Positions 1 through 8,397 of a stretch of DNA of 64,000 nucleotides are shown here, in pieces; positions within the stretch are counted from its first letter, which is position 1; each line of letters starts with the position of its first letter. This DNA is from SSC4 sp964443225 (GTDB taxonomy: Bacteria; Chloroflexota; Anaerolineae; SSC4; Amarolineaceae): the NCBI GenBank assembly GCA_964443225.1, contig CAYUCC010000011.1, forward strand, positions 1 through 64,000, written 5' to 3'. Below the pieces are notes generated by a model, which searched no databases, was not told where the DNA came from, and worked only from the letters and a program-made list of their open reading frames with translations. A program made the translations under genes and the position numbers.

Positions 1-3
1 CGG

Positions 4-462
4 ATGTCCTTGAGAAAACGCATGTATCGTGGTGGACACCCGAATAGACTGGCCAGTATACTTAACCGACGCTGGGCGATCATTCACTCGCTGGGAATAT
101 CACCCAACTACCTGGTCACTCTCGAAGTCGTGGGGAGAAAATCTGGCAAGACGATCGGTTTCCCGCTTGTCATGACGGTGATGAACGGAGAGCGGTACCT
201 GGTGGCCATGTTAGGCGAGGACACGAACTGGGTGAAGAACGTCGGAGCAGCAGGGGGTAGAGCAACGCTGCGCCACGGAATCACCGAGCAAGTTCGCCTG
301 GAAGAGGTCGATGTCAGCCAGAGGGCGCCAATTCTGAAGGCATATCTACAAATCGCACCCGGCGCGCGGCCGCATATGGCGATCAGCAAAGATGCGCCAA
401 TATCAGAGTTTGAGAAAGTGGCGGTCCAGCATCCGGTATTTAGAGTGGAAACGGTTGATTGA
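4..462 (+). CDS. DUF385 / F420-type nitroreductase-quinone reductase family protein (copy 1)
   Basis: The 152-residue protein has the compact split-barrel pattern of the deazaflavin-dependent nitroreductase/quinone reductase family: a VTLEVVGRKSGK strand followed by FPL, then NGERYLV and a W-V-K-N motif near residues 75-80. Members reduce quinones or nitro compounds with reduced F420. Cofactor use here is inferred from the family and F420 genes are not in view. The ATG lies three bases from the window edge, so its promoter is not visible. A close paralogue lies at 8394-8858, with near-identical central motifs and strong nucleotide similarity, indicating a duplication. Family assignment is fairly secure; the substrate is unknown. 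Confidence 0.75.
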   Translation: MSLRKRMYRGGHPNRLASILNRRWAIIHSLGISPNYLVTLEVVGRKSGKTIGFPLVMTVMNGERYLVAMLGEDTNWVKNVGAAGGRATLRHGITEQVRLEEVDVSQRAPILKAYLQIAPGARPHMAISKDAPISEFEKVAVQHPVFRVETVD

Positions 463-525
463 TTGAAAACAGGAGAACTACCATACCCCCAACCGTGAAC
501 GAGATCCGCAACAGGAGCGAAGACA

Positions 526-983
526 ATGACATACCAATGCCAACTGCTCGATCGGCCAGCGCAGCCGACTTTGGTCATTCGCACCCGAGCGTCGGTGCAG
601 ATGATGCCTCAAATCCTTGGGCAAGCGTGGGGCGCCATCCTGCAACACGCGGGACGGAGCGGCGTCCATCCGGCTGGCCCCCCGTTTGTGGCCTCCACAA
701 CATGGACATGCAGGACCTTGATCTTGAGATCGGGTTCCCCTTTGTTCAGCCACTGAAGGGGGAAGGAGAGGTCCTTGCAGGGGAAATCCCTGCAGGCAAG
801 GCCGCGGAGTGTCTTCACGTCGGGCCATACGATCAATTAGGCGCTGCGTATGAAGCCCTCCAGAAATGGATGATGACCAACGGTTACACGCCTTCGGGAG
901 TGGCCTACGAGTTCTATCTGAACGATCCGCAGAGCACGCCGGCAGCCGAGCTACAGACCAAGGTGATGTTTCCGTTGACGTAG
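526..983 (+). pseudogene. GyrI-like small-molecule-binding domain protein, frameshifted
   Basis: Two overlapping frames together make one GyrI-like (AraC effector-binding-like) domain. The first frame runs from the ATG at 526, with an AGGAG ribosome site at 513-517, to about 694. It ends in a GPPFVA stretch. The family then continues as NMDMQDLDLEIGFP in another frame to the stop at 981-983. The switch fits loss of one base near 694, where a tyrosine codon is expected before HNMDM. These proteins bind small amphipathic ligands and often act as stand-alone effector domains. The gene is either a fresh pseudogene or carries a sequencing error. The C-terminal half, ending in a LQTKVMFPL strand, is intact. 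Confidence 0.7.
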
Positions 984-1084
984 TGGCGTTCGCTCCACGG
1001 TTCGGAAATCACAATCGAAGTCCATGCACTGACAGCCGGGAGTATGCCCGGGGCATAGTGCCAAAGGAGTGCGAGACTGAAGGT

Positions 1085-1492
1085 CTATTTCGCGCGCATG
1101 CGGTTGTTTTTGGCGTTGTGCTCAAGCTCGCACAGGCCCAGCGCTTCCATCAGCGGCGGGATGTAGACCCCAAAACGGCCGCGCAGACCCTTTTTCAATC
1201 CATACCACCCTTTGACCGGATTGTCCGGCGACCTTCCCCAGGCCTCGACCGTGCCATCCTTGACGGGCTTTTGCTCATCCGCACCTCCAAGCTCAACCCA
1301 ATCTCCGGCTTCCATCAGCATGGCGTACAGGTCGTCGACGCAGCGGGCGTCATAGGTGAGGACTGTCTTGCCGACGGTGCACACCAGGACCCGCAGACCG
1401 TCTTTGTCCTCGACGTGCATCGTATATTCCGCGGTTCCAGGAGGGGTCTTGAGAACCCAAGGGTTATCCTTCGTGCGATCAAGCGTTGCCAT
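1085..1492 (-). CDS. conserved hypothetical protein, 135 aa
   Basis: Soluble protein of unknown function, rich in charged residues and tryptophan and ending with a basic tail. The start was placed at the internal ATG at 1492, not at the upstream ATG, because an AGAGGAG ribosome site sits about ten bases in front of it. The body begins MATLDRTKDNPWVLKTPPG and has a conserved-looking GWYGLKKGLRGRFGVY segment near the C-terminus. There is no signal peptide and no membrane segment. It is transcribed divergently from the efflux gene at 1820. I recognise it as a type of small conserved protein but cannot name a function. Confidence 0.6.
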   Translation of the reverse strand: MATLDRTKDNPWVLKTPPGTAEYTMHVEDKDGLRVLVCTVGKTVLTYDARCVDDLYAMLMEAGDWVELGGADEQKPVKDGTVEAWGRSPDNPVKGWYGLKKGLRGRFGVYIPPLMEALGLCELEHNAKNNRMRAK

Positions 1493-1819
1493 GGTTGTCG
1501 ATACTCCTCTGCGGTACAAGACGTGGTGCAAACTTACCACTGCCAGGGCCAAATCTCAGCAATCGGTCATCCATTTTCACGTCGGAGGCAATTGGGATAC
1601 AATACGCAAACTCTCCCGATCACGCACAGAGGCCTTGCGCTGGTGCCTGTGCAGGGAACATACTCGGTAAATCTGCCTTGTTTTCAGCGGACACAACACC
1701 GAACAACTTCCCTTGCACTTCGACTATTCTGGCAGACAAGAGCTGAACCGTCATGTCCGCCTGTTCGATCATTACAGATCCATGAGATGTACCCAACAAC
1801 GACCAGGACAAACCACGCC
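1493..1819. other. divergent intergenic region
   Basis: This 327-base gap separates a minus-strand hypothetical gene from the plus-strand efflux gene. It contains the ribosome site of the former and a GTGCAGGGAA block at 1649-1658 that can pair with TTCCCTTGCAC at 1708-1718, with one bulged base. The same pair of blocks recurs at 16841-16874. No convincing -35/-10 pair was found. An open frame crosses the gap in frame with the efflux gene but has no codon bias or homology suggesting it is translated. Confidence 0.4.
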
Positions 1820-3058
1820 ATGCCAGATCCAAAAGCCACCAGCGGGCCGCACTTAAGGGAGTTCGTGGCCCTCATGGCCCTGATGATGTCACTCGTCGCG
1901 ATGTCGATCGACGCGATGCTGCCGGCACTGTCCGACATCGGCGCCGACCTGGGCGCCCCGAGTGATAACGCCAATCAGTTGGTCGTGACCGTGCTCTTCC
2001 TGGGACTGGCGGTGGGCCAGTTCTTCTACGGCCCGCTGTCGGACAGCATCGGGCGCAAGCCGGCCATCACCCTGGGTTACGCGGTCTTTTTTGCCGGCTC
2101 GCTGCTGTCGATCTTCGCCGTCAGTTTTCCCATGCTGCTGGCGGGCCGGCTCCTGCAGGGCCTGGGCATGGCCGCGCCGCGCAGCGTTTCCCTGGCGCTG
2201 ATCCGCGACCGCTTCGAAGGCCGCGCGATGGCGCAGGTGATGTCCTTCATTTCGGTGGTCTTCATCCTGGTGCCGATCATTGCGCCCAGCTTTGGCCAGG
2301 CGATCCTGCTGGTCGCCGACTGGCGCGCCATCTTTGTTGCGCTGCTGGTCCTGGGTGGGGTCTCGCTGCTCTGGTTCTTGCTGCGCCAGCCCGAAACCCT
2401 GCCGGCAGCGCGGCGCGTGCCGTTGTCGGCGGCGCGTGTCGGCCGCGGGCTGCGCGAGGTGCTGCACAACCCCGTCGCCCTGGGCTACACGCTGATGGCT
2501 GGCCTGGTCGCCGGCGCGTTCCAGGGCTATCTGAGCTCGGCGCAGCAAATCTTCCAGTTTCAATACGAGCTCGGGGCGCTCTTTCCCGTGATCTTCGCTA
2601 TCAACGCCGTCGCCATCGGCCTGGCGTCATTCACCAACGGGCGGCTGGTGATGCGCTACGGCATGCGCGCGCTCTCGCGGCTGGCGCTGCTCACCTTGTG
2701 CGCGTTGTCGGTCGCGTTCTGCGGTATCGTCCTGGTGACCAACGGACAGCCGTCGCTGTGGCTGTTCATGGGCTACCTGATGCCCACCTTCTTCTGTGTG
2801 GGTCTGCTCTTTGGCAACATGAACAGCCTGGCGATGGAACCGCTCGGCCACATCGCCGGGCTGGGCGCGGCGGTGGTTGGCTCGCTCTCGACGCTGCTGG
2901 CGACCCCGCTGGGCATGGTGGTCGGCCAGGCCTACAACGGCACGGTGACGCCGCTGGTGGTGGGCTTTGCCGTGCTCGGCCTGGGGGCGCTGGCGTTGAT
3001 GCGCTGGGCGGAAGGCGCACGGACGCCGGCATCCGAGGGCCCGCAGCCGGCGGCGTGA
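1820..3058 (+). CDS. Bcr/CflA-type MFS multidrug efflux transporter
   Basis: A 412-residue major facilitator with about twelve hydrophobic segments and the classic loop 2-3 motif GPLSDSIGRKP. The first helix begins around residue 12, and the MALMMSLVAMSIDAMLPAL and GRLLQGLGMAA segments match the drug:H+ antiporter-1 Bcr/CflA group. It would export small toxic compounds across the inner membrane using the proton gradient. The start was placed at MPDPKATSG, where the hydrophobic protein begins and a CAGGA motif lies about ten bases upstream. The open frame extends far upstream, but that part lacks transporter features. No regulator is adjacent, and the substrate cannot be predicted. Confidence 0.88.
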   Translation: MPDPKATSGPHLREFVALMALMMSLVAMSIDAMLPALSDIGADLGAPSDNANQLVVTVLFLGLAVGQFFYGPLSDSIGRKPAITLGYAVFFAGSLLSIFAVSFPMLLAGRLLQGLGMAAPRSVSLALIRDRFEGRAMAQVMSFISVVFILVPIIAPSFGQAILLVADWRAIFVALLVLGGVSLLWFLLRQPETLPAARRVPLSAARVGRGLREVLHNPVALGYTLMAGLVAGAFQGYLSSAQQIFQFQYELGALFPVIFAINAVAIGLASFTNGRLVMRYGMRALSRLALLTLCALSVAFCGIVLVTNGQPSLWLFMGYLMPTFFCVGLLFGNMNSLAMEPLGHIAGLGAAVVGSLSTLLATPLGMVVGQAYNGTVTPLVVGFAVLGLGALALMRWAEGARTPASEGPQPAA

Positions 3059-3202
3059 GCCCCATCAGATGCCACATCAATCGACGAGCCAGGTCAGCGC
3101 AGCAGCGCTTGACAGCACGAGACGTGTAGCAAGGGATTGATATCTGTATTTTCCCAATTCGCGGTATCTGTGGCAGAATCGAGGCAAGATGAGGAGACTG
3201 CC

Positions 3203-4147
3203 ATGACCCAAACGATCTTCCCCGATCCGTTGATCCGCTGGCTTCTGGACGGTGACGTCGCGATCCAATACCAGGTGCACCGCGACCTGCTGGACGAGGA
3301 GCGGCCCGACCTGCAGGCGCGCATCGCCAGCGAAGGCTGGGGCGCACAGTTCCTGGCCGCGCGCCAGCCGGAAGGCCATTGGGGTCGCGGGTTCTACCAG
3401 CCCAAGTGGATTTCGACCCATTACACGTTACTCGACCTGAAACACCTATGCATCGCGCCCGACCACCCCCAGATCCGTGCGAGCATCGATCACATCCTGG
3501 CGTTTTACAAAGCGGCTGATGGCGGCATCAACCCAGGGAAGACGATTCACACCAGCGATGTCTGCATCAGCGGCATGATTCTCGATTACGCCGCCTATTT
3601 CGGAATGCCCATCGAGCCGCTGCAATCCGTGGTGGACTTCTTAATCGCTGTGCAGATGCCCGATGGCGGCTTCAACTGCGAATCCAACCAGCACGGCGCC
3701 GTGCACAGCTCGCTGCACTCGACGATCTCGGTTCTGGAGGGTACTGCCGAATACCTGGCCCGTGGCTACACTTACCGCGCCGCCGAGCTGGATGCCATCG
3801 CCCCCCAAGCGCGGGAGTTCGTGCTGCAGCATCGCCTGTTTCGTTCCGACCGCACCGGCGAGGTCATCAACCCGCGCTTCTTGATGCTGTCCTATCCCTC
3901 GCGCTGGTTCTACGACATCCTGCGGGCGCTGGATTACTTCAGTACCGCCGGTGTGGGTTACGATCCGCGCATGCACGACGCGCTGGATGTCCTGCGGCAG
4001 AAACGCCGCCAGGACGGGTCCTGGCCCCTGCAGGCCAAACATGCGGGCCAGGTGCATTTCGACATGGAAACCCCCGGCCAGCCCAGCCGCTGGAATACGC
4101 TGCGGGCGCTGCGGGTGTTACGCCATTTCGGACTGAATGAGTCCTGA
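3203..4147 (+). CDS. squalene/hopene-cyclase-fold (prenyltransferase-like alpha/alpha barrel) protein
   Basis: The 314-residue protein is built of alpha-hairpin repeats with QW-like motifs such as MPDGGFNC (near residue 152) and QDGSWPL (near residue 270), typical of the terpenoid cyclase/prenyltransferase alpha6-alpha6 barrel. The DXDD protonation motif of true hopene cyclases is not visible, and the length is about half that of a cyclase. It is therefore probably a stand-alone barrel of unknown activity. The ATG at 3203 follows a GAGGAG site. The longer frame from 3137 adds a short segment without support. It stands alone, with no isoprenoid genes nearby. Confidence 0.65.
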   Translation: MTQTIFPDPLIRWLLDGDVAIQYQVHRDLLDEERPDLQARIASEGWGAQFLAARQPEGHWGRGFYQPKWISTHYTLLDLKHLCIAPDHPQIRASIDHILAFYKAADGGINPGKTIHTSDVCISGMILDYAAYFGMPIEPLQSVVDFLIAVQMPDGGFNCESNQHGAVHSSLHSTISVLEGTAEYLARGYTYRAAELDAIAPQAREFVLQHRLFRSDRTGEVINPRFLMLSYPSRWFYDILRALDYFSTAGVGYDPRMHDALDVLRQKRRQDGSWPLQAKHAGQVHFDMETPGQPSRWNTLRALRVLRHFGLNES

Positions 4148-4245
4148 AAAGGGAAGGCGTCAGGCGACTGATGTCGCTGCAACCATCGCCAGGTCGCCCT
4201 ATGGTGACTCACGCCAGCCCGCCCGGCCCCGGCCGGCCGCAGGTT

Positions 4246-4479
4246 TCAAGGCGTGTAACTCTGCTCGACCGCGCCCATCCTCTTTAGAGTCAGTTTTTCC
4301 GCATCGGTCAAGCCCTTGATGCCGGTGATGTCGAGCCGTTCGTACGGTCGGTCGCGGCGCAAGATTGTGACATGGTCGCCGTTCTCCATCTCCCAGATCT
4401 GGATGGCTCCATCATCCCCGCAACTGGCAAGGAAGCGACCATCAGGACTGGCTCGCAGCGATTGCACCGGCCCCCTCTT
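4246..4479 (-). pseudogene. C-terminal remnant of a WD40-repeat protein
   Basis: About 78 codons read as the last blade of a WD40 propeller: SLRASPDGRFLASCGDDG followed by IQIWEMENG. Next comes the characteristic tail ITGIKGLTDAEKLTLKRMGAVE, which ends large NTPase-WD40 or SARP-WD40 proteins in Chloroflexota and cyanobacteria. Everything upstream of this blade is missing, and the reading frame meets an unrelated plus-strand remnant at about 4480. No start codon belongs to the recognisable part. It is therefore interpreted as a deletion scar of a once much larger gene. Identification rests on motif recognition. Confidence 0.6.
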
Positions 4480-4486
4480 GAAGCAG

Positions 4487-4672
4487 ATGGATCGCCTCAC
4501 GACCCGGTTGGCATTGAGCCTGCTGCTTGCCGCACTCACCATCAGCCTGGCTCTGGTTGTACCGGCGGCAACGGCAGGCAGCGCACTGCAGTCGCTGGTG
4601 ACGCTTGGCTTTGCCCTGGCGGTCGCCTTGATCGCATGGCTGTTCGTTTCGATCCTGACAGGTTCGCGCTGA
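4487..4672 (+). pseudogene. C-terminal membrane tail of an ABC1/UbiB-type atypical kinase (remnant)
   Basis: About 61 codons start at a DRLTTRLALSLLLAALTISL segment, which continues as a second hydrophobic helix and ends in FVSILTGSR. This two-helix pattern, preceded by a basic N-R/T-R-L-A-L-S motif, is how the C-termini of ABC1/UbiB kinase-like proteins look. The kinase domain is absent. The fragment directly abuts, on the opposite strand, the WD40 remnant ending at 4479, so two unrelated truncated genes are fused tail to tail. It could instead be a free-standing small membrane protein starting at ATG 4487, but no ribosome site supports this. Confidence 0.5.
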
Positions 4673-4900
4673 TCGTGACGCCCGTCGCGCGACCGCAGCG
4701 GCCGTCGCCGACTGGCCGCACCAGGTGGCTGCGGCAGAACGGGCAGCAGGGCAGATCTTTCTGGTTGCCCAATTTGAGACTCTGACCACCCCCATATGGC
4801 CTACATCATGTTGCGAGGGGAGTTCGCGGCGCGAAGATGAGCCTAACGCTTTCCCCCTTCGGGCGGGCTGCCGCCTTGCCCAGCGCAAGAGAGGTATTTC

Positions 4901-5650
4901 ATGGCGAGTCGCCAGCCGGTTGAGATCGCCCCGGGCGTGCACTGGTATTCCGCCGGTGTCGTGGCGGGCAACATCTACTTCGTGCAGTCCGCATCGTCCT
5001 GGGTGCTCATCGACACCGCCACTGCGGGCCAGGGCAGGCGGATCCGGGAAGTCGCTGAGGCGCTGTTCGGGGTAGGCGCCCGCCCTGCGGCGATTCTGCT
5101 CACGCACGTTCATCCCGATCACTCCGGATCCGCGCTCGAACTCGCGCGGGCCTGGGATTGTCCGGTCTATCTCCATCCGGAGGAAATGGATCTCGCGATC
5201 TCGCGTACACTCGTTACCGTGGCGCGTTATGCCAATCCGCTCGATCGCTGGATCATCCTGCCGCTGCTGCGCCTCTTTCCGCGGCGGCGGATCGAGGCAA
5301 TGCTGGAGAAGGAGAGCCTCAGAGGCGTGGTGTGGACATTCGAGCCGGCGACGGCTCCACCGGGGCTGCCCGACTGGACGAGCATCACCACCCCCGGCCA
5401 CTCACCCGGGCACACCGCCTTCTTCAGGCAGGCCGATCGGGTGTTGATCTCGGGCGATGCACTGCTCACCGTCGACCTTGGCTCGCCCAGGGGCGTGCTG
5501 TCGTGGGTCTTGCATCCCAACAAGCCCCAGGTCTGCCAACCGCCCTGGTATACGAATTGGGACCGTACCAAAATGATCGCATCAGCTATGGCTGTCGTCC
5601 AACTTCAGTCGCGGGTCCTGGCGCCGGGGCACGGCCATCCGCTGTCCTGA
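4901..5650 (+). CDS. MBL-fold metallo-hydrolase
   Basis: A 249-residue metallo-beta-lactamase-fold hydrolase. The metal-binding motif THVHPDHSGS is at residues 68-77. Further ligands fit the TPGHSPGH histidine, the SGDALL aspartate and the final APGHGHP histidine. The family hydrolyses thioesters, lactones, phosphodiesters or similar bonds with one or two zinc or iron ions. Nothing specifies the substrate here. It lacks a signal peptide and is expected in the cytoplasm. An AGAGAGG site precedes the ATG. It runs in the same direction as the methyltransferase-like gene that follows after 56 bases. Confidence 0.85.
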   Translation: MASRQPVEIAPGVHWYSAGVVAGNIYFVQSASSWVLIDTATAGQGRRIREVAEALFGVGARPAAILLTHVHPDHSGSALELARAWDCPVYLHPEEMDLAISRTLVTVARYANPLDRWIILPLLRLFPRRRIEAMLEKESLRGVVWTFEPATAPPGLPDWTSITTPGHSPGHTAFFRQADRVLISGDALLTVDLGSPRGVLSWVLHPNKPQVCQPPWYTNWDRTKMIASAMAVVQLQSRVLAPGHGHPLS

Positions 5651-5706
5651 GAAGCGGCCGCTTTGGCGCTGCGTGCCTGCGCACGCACACACGGCTTTAG
5701 CCTCGC

Positions 5707-6198
5707 ATGACGACGAACGCGGCACACACGCGTAGATGGCAGGTCTTCGAGGGCGTCGTGGGCGGGCCATTCCTGGCCGCCATTGGCCTGCAGGTGGTCG
5801 TGCCAGTCTCGCTGCCGCGCACGTTTTGGGAGCCGGTCATCGTCCTGTTGGGCGCGGCCCTCGTCGTCACGGGCCTGGCCTTCATCGTCCTGGCGCGGCG
5901 TGAGCTGGCGCGGCAGGGGCAGCCGACCGACCCTGGGCTGCCTACGAAAAAGCTCGTCGCCACCGGTGTCTTTTCGGTCTCGAGGAATCCCCTCTACCTC
6001 GGCGGTGTTTGCCTTCTGGCAGGGATTGCGCTTATACTGCATCTCCCGTGGTCATTGGTTCTTCTCCTGGCGGCCATCGTCGCCTGCCACCATCTGCTCA
6101 TTGTGCCGGAAGAGCGGTACCTCGCTGCCAAGTTTGGCATCGAGTACGTCCAGTATGCAGCCTCAGTCCGCCGGTGGTTCGGCCGCCCGCGAGGCTGA
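5707..6198 (+). CDS. isoprenylcysteine carboxyl methyltransferase family membrane protein
   Basis: A 163-residue integral membrane protein with four hydrophobic segments and the C-terminal signature of the ICMT/PEMT superfamily: SVSRNPLYLGGVCLLAG around residues 91-107, and EERYLAAKFGIEYVQYAASVRRW around 137-159. These motifs bind S-adenosylmethionine at the membrane face. Bacterial members methylate small lipophilic or thiol substrates that are mostly unknown. It lies 15 bases upstream of an MDR oxidoreductase and probably shares its transcript. A second, longer member of the superfamily is at 33533-34231. Confidence 0.8.
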   Translation: MTTNAAHTRRWQVFEGVVGGPFLAAIGLQVVVPVSLPRTFWEPVIVLLGAALVVTGLAFIVLARRELARQGQPTDPGLPTKKLVATGVFSVSRNPLYLGGVCLLAGIALILHLPWSLVLLLAAIVACHHLLIVPEERYLAAKFGIEYVQYAASVRRWFGRPRG

Positions 6199-6213
6199 CA
6201 AAGGAATGGTGAC

Positions 6214-7194
6214 ATGAAAGCAATCGTGCAAAACAGTTACGGCGCACCGGATGTCCTCGCACTCAAGGACGTCGCCAAACCGGCGATCACAGACGATCAG
6301 GTGCTGGTGCGCGTCTATGCCGCGTCCATCAACGCCAGCGACTACTTCTCCATGCGCGGCAGCCCCTGGCTGGCGCGTTTCAGCGTTGGTTTCCCCAAGC
6401 CCAGGGATTACATCCTGGGCTGGGACATGGCCGGCCGCGTCGAGGCGGTGGGCCGCGCGGCGACGCAGTTCCAGCCCGGCGACGCCGTCTTCGGCGCAGT
6501 CAGCCACGCCTTTGCCGGGTACGTCGTCGCATCCGCCAGCAAGTTGGCGCCCAAACCGGCCAACCTGAGCTTCGAGCAGGCGGCGGCCGTGCCCACCGCA
6601 GGGATCACCGCGCTGCAGGGCCTACGCGACGCGGGCCAGGTGCAGCCCGGCCAGCAGGTGCTGATCAACGGCGCGGCCGGCGGCGTGGGCACCTTCGCCG
6701 TGCAGATCGGTAAGGCGCTGGGCGCTGAAGTGACCGGCGTGTGCAGCACGCGCAACGTGGAAATGGTCCGTGCCATCGGCGCCGACCACGTCGTCGACTA
6801 CAGCAAGCAGGACTTCACCCGCAGCGGGCAGCGCTACGACCTCATCCTCGACAACGTGGGCAACCGTGCCTTCTCCGATATGCGGCGCGTGTTGACGCCC
6901 CAGGGCCGCATCATTCCCAACAGTGGCCACGGCGGCATGACCTACGTCTTCAAGGCGTTTCTACTGGCGCCGTTCATGCGCCAGCAAGGCAAGCCGCTCA
7001 TGGCCACGACCAACGGCAAGGATCTGGCCGCCCTGAACGAGCTCATCGAAGCGGGTAAAGTTGCGCCGGTCATCGACCGCACCCATCCCTTCGAGGAGAT
7101 CCCGGCTGCGCTGGGTTATGCCGCCAAGGGGCATGTGCGCGGCAAAGTCGTCATCACAGTGGCGCAGGATCAGCCGGCTGAGCACAGCGGCTGA
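6214..7194 (+). CDS. zinc-free MDR NAD(P)H oxidoreductase (quinone reductase-like), paralogue 1
   Basis: A 326-residue medium-chain dehydrogenase/reductase. It has the GroES-like start MKAIVQNSYGAPDVL, the GWDMAGRVEAVG segment and the nucleotide-binding loop NGAAGGVGTFAVQIG at about residues 150-164. The structural zinc cysteines are absent, so it belongs to the quinone oxidoreductase branch, which reduces quinones or enones with NADPH. Four paralogues lie within 12 kb (here, 7477, 12045 and 17889). This one is most like the 12045 copy, sharing RGSPWL, STRNV and IIPNSGH stretches. The ATG has a weak AAAGGA site. It shares direction and spacing with the upstream methyltransferase-like gene. 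Confidence 0.85.
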   Translation: MKAIVQNSYGAPDVLALKDVAKPAITDDQVLVRVYAASINASDYFSMRGSPWLARFSVGFPKPRDYILGWDMAGRVEAVGRAATQFQPGDAVFGAVSHAFAGYVVASASKLAPKPANLSFEQAAAVPTAGITALQGLRDAGQVQPGQQVLINGAAGGVGTFAVQIGKALGAEVTGVCSTRNVEMVRAIGADHVVDYSKQDFTRSGQRYDLILDNVGNRAFSDMRRVLTPQGRIIPNSGHGGMTYVFKAFLLAPFMRQQGKPLMATTNGKDLAALNELIEAGKVAPVIDRTHPFEEIPAALGYAAKGHVRGKVVITVAQDQPAEHSG

Positions 7195-7205
7195 GGAGGG
7201 ACAGA

Positions 7206-7441
7206 ATGGCCATCGTTTCGATCAAGTTCTCGGCTGGTGAACTCACCACCTATGTCGCTACCCCTGACGGCCCTGGCCCGGCGTGTGCGTGATTCACGAT
7301 GCCCTGGGGATGAGCCAGTATCTGCGCGATCAGGCCGACTGGCTGGCCGGTGAAGGGTATCTTGCGGCGGCACAAGACTCCCGCCGGCGGACCATCGTCT
7401 TTTTTGACAGGCACCTGAAAGCGCTCGAAACCGCCGGTTGA
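7206..7441 (+). pseudogene. dienelactone hydrolase family remnant (internal deletion plus frameshift)
   Basis: The segment opens as MAIVSIKFSAGELTTYVATPDGPGP and hits a stop after 28 codons. A shift of frame continues with CVIHDALGMSQYLRDQADWLAGEGYLAAA, the typical N-terminal part of a dienelactone hydrolase (alpha/beta fold). It then jumps directly to RRRTIVFFDRHLKALETAG, which is the C-terminal helix of the same family. The middle, including the nucleophile Cys/Ser and catalytic Asp/His region, about 150 codons, is gone. It is therefore inactive. It sits between two MDR paralogues, and the deletion may be linked to rearrangement among those duplicates. Confidence 0.72.
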
Positions 7442-7476
7442 AATGCGGAACCATGTGGAGGCGAAGGAGTGATGCC

Positions 7477-8397
7477 TTGAAAGCAGTTATCTACACCGAA
7501 TACGGTCCGCCCGAGGTCCTGCATCTGACGGAAATGGCAAAACCTGCGCCCAAGGACAACGAAGTCCTGGTCAAGGTTATCGCCACTACCGTGACGGTCG
7601 GGGACACGCGCATGCGCAGTTTCACCGTCCCGCGCGGCCAATGGCTGCCGGCGCGCCTCTACCTGGGCATCCGCAAGCCCAAGCGGGCGATCCTGGGCAT
7701 GGAGCTGGCCGGCGAGATCGAAGCCACCGGCAAGAACGTGACCCGCTTCAAGGTGGGCGATGCGGTGTTCGCCTCGACCTTCGAGGTGGGCTGGGGCGGC
7801 TATGCCGAGTACAAATGCCTGCCCGAGGATGGGCTGCTGGCCATCAAGCCGGCCAATCTCACCTTCGGCGAGGCCGCCGCGGCCGTGGGCGGCGGCATGA
7901 CCGCCTTGCGCTGTCTCGAGCAAGGCCGCATCCAGCCCGGCCAGAGGGTGCTGATCTACGGCGCTTCCGGCGCGGTGGGCACCAACGCAGTGCAGATCGC
8001 CAGCCGTCACCTTGGCGCCGAGGTGACCGGCGTGTGCAGCACGGCGAACCTGGAGCTGGTGCGCTCGCTGGGTGCCGTCAGGGTCATAGACTACACCCAG
8101 GACGACTTCACCCGCGACGGCCCGATCTACGACGTGGTATTCGATGCCGTGGCCAAGATTTCACCGTCTCACGCCAAAAAAGCGCTCAAGACAACCGGCG
8201 TCTATCTCAACGCGCACAAACACAGCGACGCATCAGCCAAGGTCAGGGGTGCAGCGCTGCTGGCGGTCAAGGAACTGATCGAGGCGGGCAAGCTGCGACC
8301 GGTGATCGATCGGGTGTACCCGCTGGAGCAGATCGTCGAGGCGCACCGCTACGTCGACCAAGGACACAAGCGGGGCAACGTCGTCATTACTCTATGA
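7477..8397 (+). CDS. zinc-free MDR NAD(P)H oxidoreductase, paralogue 2
   Basis: A 306-residue MDR protein with the KAVIYTEYGPPEVLHL start, the ILGMELAGEIEATG segment and a YGASGAVGTNAVQIA dinucleotide-binding loop. The best start is TTG at 7477, because AAGGAG lies seven bases upstream and the family's K-A-V-I-Y motif follows at once. An ATG at 7438 would add thirteen unsupported residues. It is closest to the 17889 paralogue, sharing IYTE-GPP, YAEY and CMPEDGLLA-like stretches. Its stop overlaps the next gene's start in an ATGA arrangement, so it is translationally coupled to the DUF385 protein. Confidence 0.85.
   Translation: MKAVIYTEYGPPEVLHLTEMAKPAPKDNEVLVKVIATTVTVGDTRMRSFTVPRGQWLPARLYLGIRKPKRAILGMELAGEIEATGKNVTRFKVGDAVFASTFEVGWGGYAEYKCLPEDGLLAIKPANLTFGEAAAAVGGGMTALRCLEQGRIQPGQRVLIYGASGAVGTNAVQIASRHLGAEVTGVCSTANLELVRSLGAVRVIDYTQDDFTRDGPIYDVVFDAVAKISPSHAKKALKTTGVYLNAHKHSDASAKVRGAALLAVKELIEAGKLRPVIDRVYPLEQIVEAHRYVDQGHKRGNVVITL

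Noticed and set aside
866..1819. N-terminal 318-codon extension of the efflux pump
   Set aside because: The extension crosses a minus-strand gene, lacks codon bias and would put a soluble domain in front of a normal-length transporter.
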